A stretch of DNA of 64,000 nt. Origin: [Actinomadura] parvosata subsp. kistnae (lineage in GTDB: Bacteria > Actinomycetota > Actinomycetes > Streptosporangiales > Streptosporangiaceae). The DNA lies in the NCBI RefSeq assembly GCF_900323885.1, contig NZ_OOHJ01000022.1, positions 1,054,001-1,118,000 on the forward strand, in the 5' to 3' direction. A program made the translations under genes and the position numbers. Below the pieces are notes generated by a model, which was not told the origin of the DNA, searched no databases, and saw only the letters and a program-made list of their open reading frames with translations. Below are positions 52,851-61,475 of this stretch, piece by piece; the first letter of the stretch is position 1, and each line of letters begins with the position of its first letter.

Positions 52851-53612
52851 CTAAACGCGGGAGGTCCGGAAGTACGCGCCGGGAGTGACGCCCGTCTCGC
52901 GCCGGAAGGCCGCCACGAACGCGCTGACCCTCTCGTAACCGACGGCTCGCGACACCCGGCTCAGCGGCTGGCCCTCGGCCAGCGCGGGCAGCGCCGCGTT
53001 GAGGCGCACCAGCGTGCGCCACCGCCCGAACGGCATCCCCGAGCCGGCCAGGAACAGCCGGGCCAGCGTCCGGCCGGAGGCGCCGACCCGGCGGCCCCAC
53101 GCGTCGAGCGACAGCGCGCAGCCCGGGTCGGCGAGGAGCGCCCGCGCGACCTCGCGGGCGCGCGGATCCGCCGGCATCGGGGCGTCGAGCGTCGTCACCT
53201 CCACCGGCCGCAGCAGGTCCAGGAGCATCGCCTCACCGCGTGCCCGGCGGCCGGCGTCGAGATCCGGGTCGTCCAGGTAGCGGATGAGTTCCGCCAGCAG
53301 CCGGGTGACCTCGACCGGCCGCGGCTCCGCCCACCCGCCGGGCACCGCCTCCGGCAGCTCGGCCAGGTAGAGCGAGGTCATCGTGGTGCGGCTCAGGGAC
53401 AGGACCGCGTGCGGCGTCCCCGCCGGGATCCACAACGCCCGCGTGGGCGGCAGCACCCAGGTCCGCGCGTCCGCCTCGACCGTGAGCGTGCCGCTGGACG
53501 CCCACGCGAGCTGGTGCACCGCGTGCGTGTGCCGGGCGAACCGCGTCTTCGGCGCCATCGGGAACGTCCCGATGAGGACCAGCGCGGCGCCGTGTCCTGT
53601 TCTCGACATCAC
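52851..53612 (-). CDS. AraC-family transcriptional regulator
   Basis: 253 residues. An N-terminal cupin (TRFARHTHAVHQLAWASSGT, LWIPAGTPHAVLS) and a C-terminal AraC HTH pair (CALSLDAWGRRVGASGRTLA ... PLSRVSRAVGYERVSAFVAA) ending TGVTPGAYFR. It is divergent from the methyltransferase at 53666 with 53 nt between and lies upstream of the MFS operon; either could be its target. Confidence 0.9.
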   Translation of the reverse strand: MMSRTGHGAALVLIGTFPMAPKTRFARHTHAVHQLAWASSGTLTVEADARTWVLPPTRALWIPAGTPHAVLSLSRTTMTSLYLAELPEAVPGGWAEPRPVEVTRLLAELIRYLDDPDLDAGRRARGEAMLLDLLRPVEVTTLDAPMPADPRAREVARALLADPGCALSLDAWGRRVGASGRTLARLFLAGSGMPFGRWRTLVRLNAALPALAEGQPLSRVSRAVGYERVSAFVAAFRRETGVTPGAYFRTSRV

Positions 53613-53665
53613 GTGGAAGCCTACGGCCTGTCGGACATCCCCGCCCGGTCCCTAACGTTGCCGGC

Positions 53666-54238
53666 ATGAACGACAAACACGCGCAACTGTGCGCCAGCCC
53701 CGAGTGGGCGACGTTCCTCCAGGACAACGTGCTGCCGCAGGCCATCGGGCGCGCGGCGCTGGGCAAGGAACTGATCGAGATCGGCCCCGGGCCCGGCGCG
53801 GCCACCGAGTGGCTGCACACCAAGGTGGAGCGGCTGGTGGCCGTCGAGGTCGAGGCCGAGGCGGCGGCGCGCCTGGCCGAGCGCTTCGCCGGGACGAACG
53901 TCGAGGTCCACCACGGCAACGGCACCGCGCTGGAGTTCGCGGACGAGAGCTTCGACTCGGCGGCGTCGTTCACGATGCTGCACCACGTGCCGACGGCGGC
54001 GCTGCAGAACCGGCTCCTCGCGGAGATCCTGCGGGTGCTGCGGCCGGGCGGCGTGCTCGTCGGCGCCGACAGCCTGCCGAGCCACGCGCTGCACGAGTTC
54101 CACGAGAACGACGTCTACAACCCGGTGGAGCCGTCCGCGTTCCTGGTGCGCCTGCAGACGCTGGGATACGTCGACATCACGCTCAGCGTCGGCGACGGCC
54201 TGACGTTCAGCGCGCACAAGTCCGCCGTCCGTCCCTGA
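53666..54238 (+). CDS. class I SAM-dependent methyltransferase
   Basis: 190 residues. Motif I is LIEIGPGPGAATEWLH, the acidic second-strand end VAVEVEAEAA, motif IV DSAASFTMLHHVPT and motif VI VLRPGGVLVGADSL: the Methyltransf_11/25 pattern. Small-molecule substrate unknown. Its stop codon lies in the first unit of a three-copy hairpin repeat. Confidence 0.88.
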   Translation: MNDKHAQLCASPEWATFLQDNVLPQAIGRAALGKELIEIGPGPGAATEWLHTKVERLVAVEVEAEAAARLAERFAGTNVEVHHGNGTALEFADESFDSAASFTMLHHVPTAALQNRLLAEILRVLRPGGVLVGADSLPSHALHEFHENDVYNPVEPSAFLVRLQTLGYVDITLSVGDGLTFSAHKSAVRP

Positions 54239-54331
54239 GGCGGCCCGCTCACCGAGACAGGCGGGCCCGAGGCAGCCCGCTCACCGAGACAGGCGGGCCT
54301 GAGGCGGCCCGCTCACCGAGACAGGCGGGCC
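54236..54331. repeat. three tandem 32-bp hairpin repeats between convergent genes
   Basis: Three copies (54236-54267, 54268-54299, 54300-54331) with two mismatches in the middle copy. Each contains GGCCCGC ... GCGGGCC, able to form a 7-bp GC stem with a 12-nt loop. The array separates the methyltransferase gene from the 3' end of leuA and could be a reinforced bidirectional terminator. Confidence 0.85.
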
Positions 54332-54348
54332 ACCTCAGGAACACCGGC

Positions 54349-56055
54349 TCAGCGCGAGGCGCGGTTGACCGCGGAGATGATGGCCTTCAGCGAGGCCGTC
54401 GTGGTGTTGGCGTCGATGCCCACACCCCACAGCACCTTCCCGTTGACCTCGCACTCCAGGTAGGAGGCCGCCTTGGCGTCGGTGCCGGCGCTCATCGCGT
54501 GCTCCACGTAGTCGAGCACCCGCACCTGCATGCCGACGCCCGCGATCGCGTCGATGAACGCCGAGATCGGGCCGTTGCCCTTGCCCTCGATCTCGCGGAT
54601 CTCGCCGTCGAGCCGCACGTCGGCGCTGATGAGATCCTTGTCGTCGACCGTGGACTCGTGCCGGTGCGCCATCAGGCTCAGGCGGCCCCAGCGGTTGGCC
54701 GGGTTGGGCAGGTACTCGTCGCGGAAGATCTCGAACATCGCGGCCGGGCTGATCTCGCCGCCCTCGCTGTCGGTGCGCGCCTGCACGACCTTCGAGAACT
54801 CGATCTGCAGCCGGCGCGGCAGGTCGAGCTGGTGGTCGGCCTTCATGATGTACGCCACGCCGCCCTTGCCGGACTGGCTGTTGACCCGGATGACCGCCTC
54901 GTAGGTGCGGCCGATGTCCTTCGGGTCGATCGGCAGGTACGGGACCGCCCACGTGAACTCGTCGACCGGCACTCCGGCCGCGGCGGCGTCGCGCTCCAGG
55001 TGCTCGAAGCCCTTCTTGATGGCGTCCTGGTGGGAGCCGGAGAAGGCGGTGTAGACCAGCTCGCCGCCCCACGGGTGGCGCGGGTGCACGGGCAGCTGGT
55101 TGCAGTATTCGGTGACGCGGCGGATCTCGTCGATGTCGCTGAAGTCGATCTCGGGGTCGACGCCCTGGGAGAACAGGTTCATGCCCAGGGTGACCAGGCA
55201 GACGTTGCCGGTGCGCTCGCCGTTGCCGAACAGGCAGCCCTCGATGCGGTCGGCGCCGGCCATGTAGCCCAGCTCGGCGGCGGCCACGGCGCTGCCGCGG
55301 TCGTTGTGCGGGTGCAGCGACAGGACGATCGAGTCGCGGTGCTTGAGGTTGCGGTGCATCCACTCGATCTGGTCGGCGTAGATGTTGGGGGTGGCCATCT
55401 CGACCGTGGCCGGCAGGTTGATGATCACCTTGCGGTCGGGGGTGGGCTGCCACACCTCGTTGACCGCGTCGCACACCTCGACCGCGTACTCCAGCTCGGT
55501 GCCGGTGAACGACTCCGGCGAGTACTGGAAGTAGACGTCCACGTCACTGGCGTCGGCGAGCTTCTTGACCAGCTTGGCGCCCTCGACCGCGATGGCGGTG
55601 ATGCCGTCCTTGTCCTGGCCGAAGACGACGCGGCGCTGCAGGGTGGAGGTCGAGTTGTACAGGTGGACGATCGCCTGCTTGGCCCCCGCCAGAGACTCGA
55701 AGGTGCGCTCGATCAGCTCGGGACGGGCCTGCGTCAGCACCTGGATGACGACGTCGTCGGGGACGCGGCCCTCTTCGATGATCTGCCGGATGAAGTCGAA
55801 GTCGGTCTGCGAGGCGGCCGGGAAGCCTACCTCGATCTCCTTGTAGCCCATGCGTACCAGCAGCTCGAACATCTGGAGCTTGCGGTGCGAGTCCATCGGG
55901 TCGATCAGGGCCTGGTTGCCGTCACGCAGGTCCACCGCGCACCACCGGGGCGCCTTGGTGATCACCTTGTCGGGCCAGGTGCGGTCGGTCAGCCGGATCG
56001 GCTCGAACGGCTGATAGCGATGGATCGGCATGCGACTGGGCTGCTGAGCGGTCAT
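54349..56055 (-). CDS. leuA: 2-isopropylmalate synthase
   Basis: 568 residues, the long actinobacterial form. The catalytic TIM barrel starts with KAPRWCAVDLRDGNQALIDP, with the metal-binding histidines in LSLHPHNDRG and LFGNGERTGN; the C-terminal 130 residues are the LeuA allosteric (leucine feedback) domain with EIEGKGNGPISAFIDAI. It condenses 2-ketoisovalerate with acetyl-CoA at the first step of leucine synthesis. ATG at 56055 has GAGGAG upstream. A leucine-rich leader peptide and attenuator precede it. Confidence 0.96.
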   Translation of the reverse strand: MTAQQPSRMPIHRYQPFEPIRLTDRTWPDKVITKAPRWCAVDLRDGNQALIDPMDSHRKLQMFELLVRMGYKEIEVGFPAASQTDFDFIRQIIEEGRVPDDVVIQVLTQARPELIERTFESLAGAKQAIVHLYNSTSTLQRRVVFGQDKDGITAIAVEGAKLVKKLADASDVDVYFQYSPESFTGTELEYAVEVCDAVNEVWQPTPDRKVIINLPATVEMATPNIYADQIEWMHRNLKHRDSIVLSLHPHNDRGSAVAAAELGYMAGADRIEGCLFGNGERTGNVCLVTLGMNLFSQGVDPEIDFSDIDEIRRVTEYCNQLPVHPRHPWGGELVYTAFSGSHQDAIKKGFEHLERDAAAAGVPVDEFTWAVPYLPIDPKDIGRTYEAVIRVNSQSGKGGVAYIMKADHQLDLPRRLQIEFSKVVQARTDSEGGEISPAAMFEIFRDEYLPNPANRWGRLSLMAHRHESTVDDKDLISADVRLDGEIREIEGKGNGPISAFIDAIAGVGMQVRVLDYVEHAMSAGTDAKAASYLECEVNGKVLWGVGIDANTTTASLKAIISAVNRASR

Positions 56056-56080
56056 GGTGGATGCTCCTCGTCGGTCTCCG

Positions 56081-56131
56081 GAAAGAAAGCGGCCGACGCG
56101 CATGACTCGCTCCGCGGCGAGGGAGCCGGCC
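56081..56131 (-). promoter_or_regulatory. leuA attenuator hairpins
   Basis: After the leader-peptide stop, the RNA can fold GGCCG...CGGCC (56131-56127 with 56095-56091) around an inner CTCGC...GCGAG stem, followed by a T-rich TTTCTTT (56089-56081): a terminator. Alternatively CGCCGCGG (56119-56112) can pair with CCGCGGCG inside the leader-peptide codons (56149-56142), an 8-bp perfect match that would disrupt it. Confidence 0.7.
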
Positions 56132-56175
56132 TAGAGGCCCCCGCCGCGGCAGCTAAGAAGGAGCCCGCGCAGCAT
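56131..56175 (-). CDS. leuA leader peptide
   Basis: A 14-codon frame, MLRGLLLSCRGGGL, ending in TAG 75 nt before leuA. Five of 14 residues are leucine, with a run of three (CTC CTT CTT); CTT is a rare codon in such GC-rich genomes, which would make translation sensitive to leucyl-tRNA charging. Together with the hairpins downstream this is a classical transcription-attenuation leader; leucine attenuators upstream of leuA have been predicted in actinobacteria. Too short to be found by ordinary gene calling. Confidence 0.85.
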   Translation of the reverse strand: MLRGLLLSCRGGGL

Positions 56176-56258
56176 GCCATGCACGCTACCAGACGTCTCG
56201 GGATGCACCGCCCACGATCTCAGATTCCGAGACCGGCTCCTTGATCATGAGCACGCCG

Positions 56259-57005
56259 TCAATCAGCCACCAGGACGCTCAAGCAGGTCACACAACCTTC
56301 AAGCTTCTCGTACTCCGAAATATCCACCTTCGTCACGAAAAATCCGCGCTTTTCAAGCATGACGGCGGTCTGCGGCGCCGACGCGGACATCAGCACCCGA
56401 TCCTCCCCCAGCACCACCACATGCGCCCCCGCCTCCTCCTCCGGCACCAGCATCCCGGGCAGGTCCACGCAGGCCGGATCCCCGATGAGCGTCCCGTCGG
56501 GCAGCGCCGTCACCGCCGACTTCAGGTGCAGCACGCCCCGCAGCTCCACGGCCACGATCCGCCGCTCCGGCAGCAGGGCGGTGAGCTGCGCGATGGCCTC
56601 GTCGCTGGTGCGGGCCGACCTGCCCACGTACACGGTGGGGCCGACCTGCAGCACGTCGCCGCCGTCGAGCGTGCCGGGCGGCGCGATCCGTACGCACTTC
56701 ATGCCCAGCTCGTGCACGACCCGCGCGACCGACTCCACCTCCGGCCGCCGCTCCGGCGCCCCCGGCCTGGTCAGCACCGCCAGCCGCCCCGACACCACCA
56801 TCGTGTCCTCCACGAACGGCGCGTCCGGCAGGTCGTCGGCGCGCGGCACGTACACCGGCCGCCAGCCCGCCCCGGCCAGCGCCTCGACGTACGCGTCGTG
56901 CTGGGCGGCGGCCCGCTCGTGGTCCACCGGCCTCCGCTCGATATGTGTGACGATTCCCTCGGAGATGCTCGGACCAGGCTTTCTTACCAGCGCCATACCA
57001 CCCAT
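56259..57005 (-). CDS. ddaH: dimethylargininase (DDAH)
   Basis: 248 residues of the DDAH family. Substrate-binding PFVEDTMVVSGR keeps the Asp expected for a deiminase-type enzyme; GGDVLQVGPTVYVGRS and catalytic His in GVLHLKSAVTAL are present, and the catalytic Cys lies in LEGCVTCLSV near the C-terminus. It hydrolyses N-omega-methylated arginine to citrulline and methylamine. ATG at 57005 or 56996. This is the second family member in the window; the one at 29298 has Asn in place of this Asp. Confidence 0.88.
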   Translation of the reverse strand: MGGMALVRKPGPSISEGIVTHIERRPVDHERAAAQHDAYVEALAGAGWRPVYVPRADDLPDAPFVEDTMVVSGRLAVLTRPGAPERRPEVESVARVVHELGMKCVRIAPPGTLDGGDVLQVGPTVYVGRSARTSDEAIAQLTALLPERRIVAVELRGVLHLKSAVTALPDGTLIGDPACVDLPGMLVPEEEAGAHVVVLGEDRVLMSASAPQTAVMLEKRGFFVTKVDISEYEKLEGCVTCLSVLVAD

Positions 57006-57043
57006 AGGGCGTGTTCTATCACGCGGTGATTAGAGTCTTGGGC

Positions 57044-57289
57044 ATGCGGGACGACGAGATTCTCACCAGGATCAGCGCGCTGGTCACCGAGGAGCACGAG
57101 CTGCGCGACAGGCTGTCCGCCGGCGAGGTGACCTCCGACCAGGAGCACGCGCGCATCAAGGAGCTGGAGACGGCCCTCGACCAGTGCTGGGACCTGCTCA
57201 GGCAGCGCCGGGCCAGGCGCGGCGCGGGCGAGGACCCCGACGGCGCCACCGCCCGCCCGGCCGGCGAGGTGGAGAACTACCGCCAGTAG
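57044..57289 (+). CDS. DUF2630 family protein
   Basis: 81 residues: an N-terminal helical pair (RDDEILTRISALVTEEHELR, SDQEHARIKELETALDQCWD) and RQRRARRGAG, then a tail ending VENYRQ. This is the standard size and sequence of actinobacterial DUF2630, function unknown. ATG at 57044 follows TAGAGT (a possible -10) by 7 nt, so the message may be leaderless. Confidence 0.88.
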   Translation: MRDDEILTRISALVTEEHELRDRLSAGEVTSDQEHARIKELETALDQCWDLLRQRRARRGAGEDPDGATARPAGEVENYRQ

Positions 57290-57377
57290 CACCACCGGCG
57301 GTGGAACGACGGAGGAGCGTCGTCGGCGGCGGTAAAACGGCTGGCCGCGGCCGGTGGCGGTGCGCTTGGCTAGAGGC

Positions 57378-58390
57378 ATGCGGATCCAGCCCATCACCAT
57401 CCCCGACCGGCCTGGCGACCCCTCCGACGACGACCTCGTCGAGGGCCTGCACGCGGCGTACGCGATCGGCTACCACGAGGACGCCGGCCCCGTGATCCCG
57501 CTCGCCCGGTTCCGCCGCGACATGGGCGCGCACTCACCCGCCCAGCGGGTCGAAGCGTGCGCCCTCATCGAGGACGGCCAGGTCATCGGCGGCTACTGCC
57601 TGGCCTTCCCCCGGCTCGACAACCTCCACACGGCCTGGGTCTTCCCCCTCGTCGTGCACCCCGACCACCGTGGCCGCGGCCTCGGCAGCGCGCTCTTCGA
57701 GCACGCCCTCGACCGCGTACGCGCGCACGGCCGTACCCTCCTGCTCACCGAGACCCCGCCACCGGCACCGGCGCCCGCTTCGCCGCCGCGCACGGCATGG
57801 ACGTGGCCCTGACGGAGGCCCGCCGCACCCTCGACCTGCGCAAGGCCGACTGGCCCGCGCTGGAGCGCATGATCCCCCAGGTCGAGGGCTACACCCTCGA
57901 ACGCTGGATCGGCCCCACCCCGCCGCACCTGCTGCCCGACCTCGCGACCCTTCTGAACGGCATGAACGACGCCCCCCGCCATGGCGACGTCGAGGAGCAG
58001 AACTTCAGCCTCGAACGCCTGCGCGCCCGCGAGGAGAGCATGCCCGACGTGGGCCAGACCTGCTACACCACGATCGCCCGCCGCGACACCGACGGCGCGC
58101 CCGCCGCGTACACGCGCCTCTTCCTCGACATCGGCCGCACCGACGGCTGGGCCCAGCAGAGCGACACGGCGGTGCTGCGCGACCACCGCGGCCACCGCCT
58201 CGGCCTGCTGCTCAAGCTCACCAACCTGCTCTGGACGCACGAGCACGAGCCCCACGTCGAACGCGTCATCACCTGGAACGCCACCACCAACCGCCACATG
58301 CTCGCCATCAACGAAGCCATGGGCTTCGAACTCTTCGACGAATGGAACCAGTGGCGGCTCCCTGTGGAGCCGATGGATCATCCGGGCTAA
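57378..58390 (+). pseudogene. tandem GNAT acetyltransferase, 1-nt frameshift
   Basis: Two frames make one protein of about 337 residues. Frame one (57378 to about 57755) holds the first GNAT domain with the acetyl-CoA loop VVHPDHRGRGLGSALFEHA. Frame two resumes at TGTGARFAAAHGMDVALTEA (about 57762) and holds the second domain with DHRGHRLGLLLKLTNLLW. One base is missing in the C-rich stretch around 57750-57762. Tandem GNAT proteins of this size are common in actinomycetes, so the reading-frame break is either recent or a sequencing error. Substrate unknown. Confidence 0.8.
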
Positions 58391-58401
58391 CCTGAGCCTC
58401 T

Positions 58402-61278
58402 ATGACCTTGGAGGTCCTGAGAGACGGGGATCCGAGCCAGGTGGGGCCCTACACCCTCCTCGCCCGGCTCGGCGAGGGCGGCATGGGCGTCGTCTACCTG
58501 GCCCGCGACCCCGCCGGCACCCGGGTCGCCGTCAAGCTCCTGCACGCCCGCATGGACGCCCACCCCGACTTCCGCCGCCGCTTCGCCCGCGAGGTCGCCG
58601 CCGCCAAGCGCGTCGCCCGCTTCTGCACCGCCCCCGTCCTCGACGCCGACGTGGACGGCCGGCTCGCCTACCTGGTCACCGAGTACGTCGAGGGCCCCAG
58701 CCTCAAACAGCACGTCACCACATACGGCCCCCTGCGCGGCTCCGCCCTCGACGGCCTCGCCGCCTCCATGGCGATGGCCTTACGCGCCATCCACGGCGCC
58801 GGCGTCGTCCACCGCGATCTCAAACCCTCCAACGTCCTCCTCTCCCAGGTCGGCCCCAAGGTCATCGACTTCGGCGTCGCCTGGCTCGCCGACTCCGACC
58901 TCAGCAGCACCGTCCTGGGAACCCCCGCCTACATGTCCCCGGAGCAAATCTCCGGCGGCCCGGTCGGCCCGGCGTCGGACATCTTCTCGTGGGGCTGCAC
59001 TGTCGCCTTCGCCGCCGCCGGCACCCCGCCCTTCGGCTCCGGCACCATCCCCACCCTGCTCCTCCGCATCGTCAACGACCCACCCACGCTGACCGGCCTC
59101 CCCGCCCCCCTGCACGACCTGGTCCTCGCCACCCTCCACAAAAACCCCACCGCCCGCCCCACAGCCCAGGCCCTGATGGACCATTTGAGCGTCGGCCCCG
59201 CGAGCACCGCGATCGGGACCACGAGCGCGGGCAGGAACCCAAGCGACACAAGCACAGGCGACACAGCGGGCACGCCCGGCACGGACGCAGACGGCACAGC
59301 GGGCGCACCCGGCACGGACGCAGGCGGCGAAGCGGGCGCACCCGGCACGGGCCTGAGCAACGGCGAGGGCGCCGGCAACGCAAGCACGACGGGCGCGAGC
59401 GCGGCAGGGGCAAGCGACGCGAGCACGGCGGGCGCGGGCGCGCGCATGCCGGGCACGAGCGACGCAACCACGGCGAGCGCAGCCCTACCAGGCGCACGCG
59501 ACGCGGCGAGGACGCCTGGCGCGAGCCTGAGCGGCGAGGGCGTAGTCAGCAGCCCAGGTGGAAACCTCTGGGGCCCAGGCGGGGCGGGCAGCGCAGGCAC
59601 GAGCGCCGGTGCGAAGAGCACGGGCCGGGACGACACGGGCGAGAGCGCAGGCAGCCCGGGGCCGGGCAGCGGCGCGCAAGGCGCAGGGACGGGCAGCGGC
59701 GCGCAAGGCGCGGTCCCGGGCGGCGCGGGCGAGGGAGGCGATGCGAACGCGCCCTCCGCGAGCGGTCCACGGGGCTCGGGCGGCGGCGGCGCGGACGTGC
59801 CCTCCGCGAGCGCCCCTCCCGGCGCCGGTGCGGCGAGAAGTGGCACGGCGGAGCCCGGCGCAACGCGTGCGGCGCCCACTCCACCACACGGCACCAGCCC
59901 CGCAGGCGCAGCCGTCAGCAGCGCAGGCCCAAACCCCGGGAGCCCAGGCGGGGCGGGCGTGAGCATGGCGGGCGCGAGTGCGGGCGACGCGGGCGTGGGC
60001 GCGGGCATGGCGCGGGCGGGTGGCGGAGGTGCGGGCGACGTGGGTGCGTCCTCCACCACCGCCCCTCCCGGTGCCGGTGCGGCGAGAGGTGGTACGGCGG
60101 GGGCGGTGGTCAACCGGCGTAAGGTGCTGACCGCCGCGGCCGCCCTGGTGGTGGCGGTGGCCGGGGTTTCGGTGGCGTTGGCCCTGCGCGGGGACGGGAA
60201 GACCACCACGGCCGGCACGTCCACGACCTCACCGACAGCCGCCACGGCCCAACCGACCCCCGAGAACCCCCTGCGGTCAAAGGGCCCGATCACGTTCTAC
60301 GCCCCCGAGGAGCCGGCCGCCGCCAAGCAGGCGGCCCTGTGGGAGGACGACCGCCCGCGGGATGCCGAGCTGATGCGCAAGCTGGCCCAGGTCCCGCACG
60401 CGATCCGCCTGGCCCAGCCGGAGGTCAGGTCGAAGGTGGAGACGACGATCACGGCGGCGGAGCGGGCGGGCGCGGTCCCGGTGTTCCTGGTGAACTACAT
60501 GCCGGACGCCGAGTGCCGCCCGACCACCACGGACGCGATGCGGACGTACCAGGAGTGGCTGGCCGGCGTGGCCCGCCAGATCGGCTCCGCGAAGGCGGTG
60601 GTCATCCTGGAGCCGGGCAGCCTGGTGAAGATGCCGGGCACCGACCAGTGTCCGGGCCTTCAGGGCTCGCCGGAGCAGCGGTACCAGGACCTGCGTCAGG
60701 CCGTACAGACGCTGAAGGCGAACCCGCGGACGGCGGTCTATCTGGACGGCAGCCAGGACCACTGGCCGGGTACCGAGATCATGGCCGAGCGCCTGATAAG
60801 GGCCGGGGTCGACAGAACGGACGGTTTCTTCCTCAACACGGCCTCCTACCAGAGCACCGCCAACAGCGTCGAGTACGGCAAGGCCCTGTCGGCCTGCATC
60901 GCGGTACGCCTGAAGACGGGCGGCACGACCTGCCCGAAGGACGCCACGGTGGACCCGGCGGCCATGCCGCACTTCGTCGTGGACACCAGCCGCAACGGCC
61001 AGGGCTCCTGGTCCCCGAAGAGGCACTACGCGGACCCGCAGACGTGGTGCAACCCGCCGGGCCGGGGCGTGGGCGATCGGCCGACGACGGAGACGGGCGA
61101 GGAGCTGGTGGACGCGTACCTGTGGATCGCCCGCGCAGGCACGTCGAGCGGAAGGTGCCGGCGCGGTACGGACGGGGAGAAGGACCCGGAGCGCGGCGTG
61201 GTGTCGCCGGAGAGCGGCGAGTGGTGGGCGGACCTGGCCCTGGAGCGCGCGAAGAACGCGAACCCGCCGCTCCGCTGA
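58402..61278 (+). CDS. membrane Ser/Thr protein kinase with extracellular GH6-like domain
   Basis: 958 residues. Residues 14-265 are an intact Hanks-type kinase: GEGGMGVVY, Lys45 in VAVKLL, HRDLKPSN with Asp139, DFG at 156-158, and GTPAYMSPEQ. Residues 270-570 are a Gly/Ala/Ser/Thr/Pro low-complexity stretch. A membrane helix follows RRK at about 572-597. Residues 625-958, outside the cell, match glycoside hydrolase family 6 in order: FYAPEEP, AGAVPVFLVNYMPDAEC, VVILEPGSL, AVYLDGSQDHWPG, GFFLNTASY, FVVDTSRNGQG, WCNPPGRGVGDRP, VDAYLWI. The general-acid RDC motif reads AEC (Glu704) and EPD reads EPG (Gly739), so catalysis is doubtful and a cellulose- or glucan-binding sensor role is likely. Confidence 0.9.
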   Translation: MTLEVLRDGDPSQVGPYTLLARLGEGGMGVVYLARDPAGTRVAVKLLHARMDAHPDFRRRFAREVAAAKRVARFCTAPVLDADVDGRLAYLVTEYVEGPSLKQHVTTYGPLRGSALDGLAASMAMALRAIHGAGVVHRDLKPSNVLLSQVGPKVIDFGVAWLADSDLSSTVLGTPAYMSPEQISGGPVGPASDIFSWGCTVAFAAAGTPPFGSGTIPTLLLRIVNDPPTLTGLPAPLHDLVLATLHKNPTARPTAQALMDHLSVGPASTAIGTTSAGRNPSDTSTGDTAGTPGTDADGTAGAPGTDAGGEAGAPGTGLSNGEGAGNASTTGASAAGASDASTAGAGARMPGTSDATTASAALPGARDAARTPGASLSGEGVVSSPGGNLWGPGGAGSAGTSAGAKSTGRDDTGESAGSPGPGSGAQGAGTGSGAQGAVPGGAGEGGDANAPSASGPRGSGGGGADVPSASAPPGAGAARSGTAEPGATRAAPTPPHGTSPAGAAVSSAGPNPGSPGGAGVSMAGASAGDAGVGAGMARAGGGGAGDVGASSTTAPPGAGAARGGTAGAVVNRRKVLTAAAALVVAVAGVSVALALRGDGKTTTAGTSTTSPTAATAQPTPENPLRSKGPITFYAPEEPAAAKQAALWEDDRPRDAELMRKLAQVPHAIRLAQPEVRSKVETTITAAERAGAVPVFLVNYMPDAECRPTTTDAMRTYQEWLAGVARQIGSAKAVVILEPGSLVKMPGTDQCPGLQGSPEQRYQDLRQAVQTLKANPRTAVYLDGSQDHWPGTEIMAERLIRAGVDRTDGFFLNTASYQSTANSVEYGKALSACIAVRLKTGGTTCPKDATVDPAAMPHFVVDTSRNGQGSWSPKRHYADPQTWCNPPGRGVGDRPTTETGEELVDAYLWIARAGTSSGRCRRGTDGEKDPERGVVSPESGEWWADLALERAKNANPPLR

Positions 61279-61475
61279 AGCCTGCCCCCAAGCTGGACCT
61301 GCCCCTGACCTGAGCCTGCCCCCGAGCTGACTGCCACCCCACTGTTGCGCCGGCGTTAATGCCACGTAAGAAGTCACGTTAAGCGGACGTTAGATATCAG
61401 CCCTGCTCCCTTGTCCGGAGCAACCTTCTGGCGTGAGGCTCTGACCAGCGACTACAGCCCCCCAGGAGGTTCTTC
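61279..61475. promoter_or_regulatory. intergenic region upstream of the MHS transporter, with repeated CGTTAA words
   Basis: CGTTAA at 61354-61359 and 61377-61382 and CGTTAG at 61388-61393 form direct repeats; the last two are 11 nt apart, the spacing of OmpR-type regulator sites. This is suggestive only. No clear -10/-35 pair was fixed. Confidence 0.35.

Noticed and set aside
54236..54331. Possible CRISPR-like repeat array
   Set aside because: Units are contiguous with no spacers, no cas genes nearby, and they fold as terminator hairpins.
58981..60293. Several open frames in the low-complexity part of the kinase gene
   Set aside because: They arise from the repetitive GC-rich sequence; the kinase frame is continuous through it into a membrane helix and GH6-like domain.
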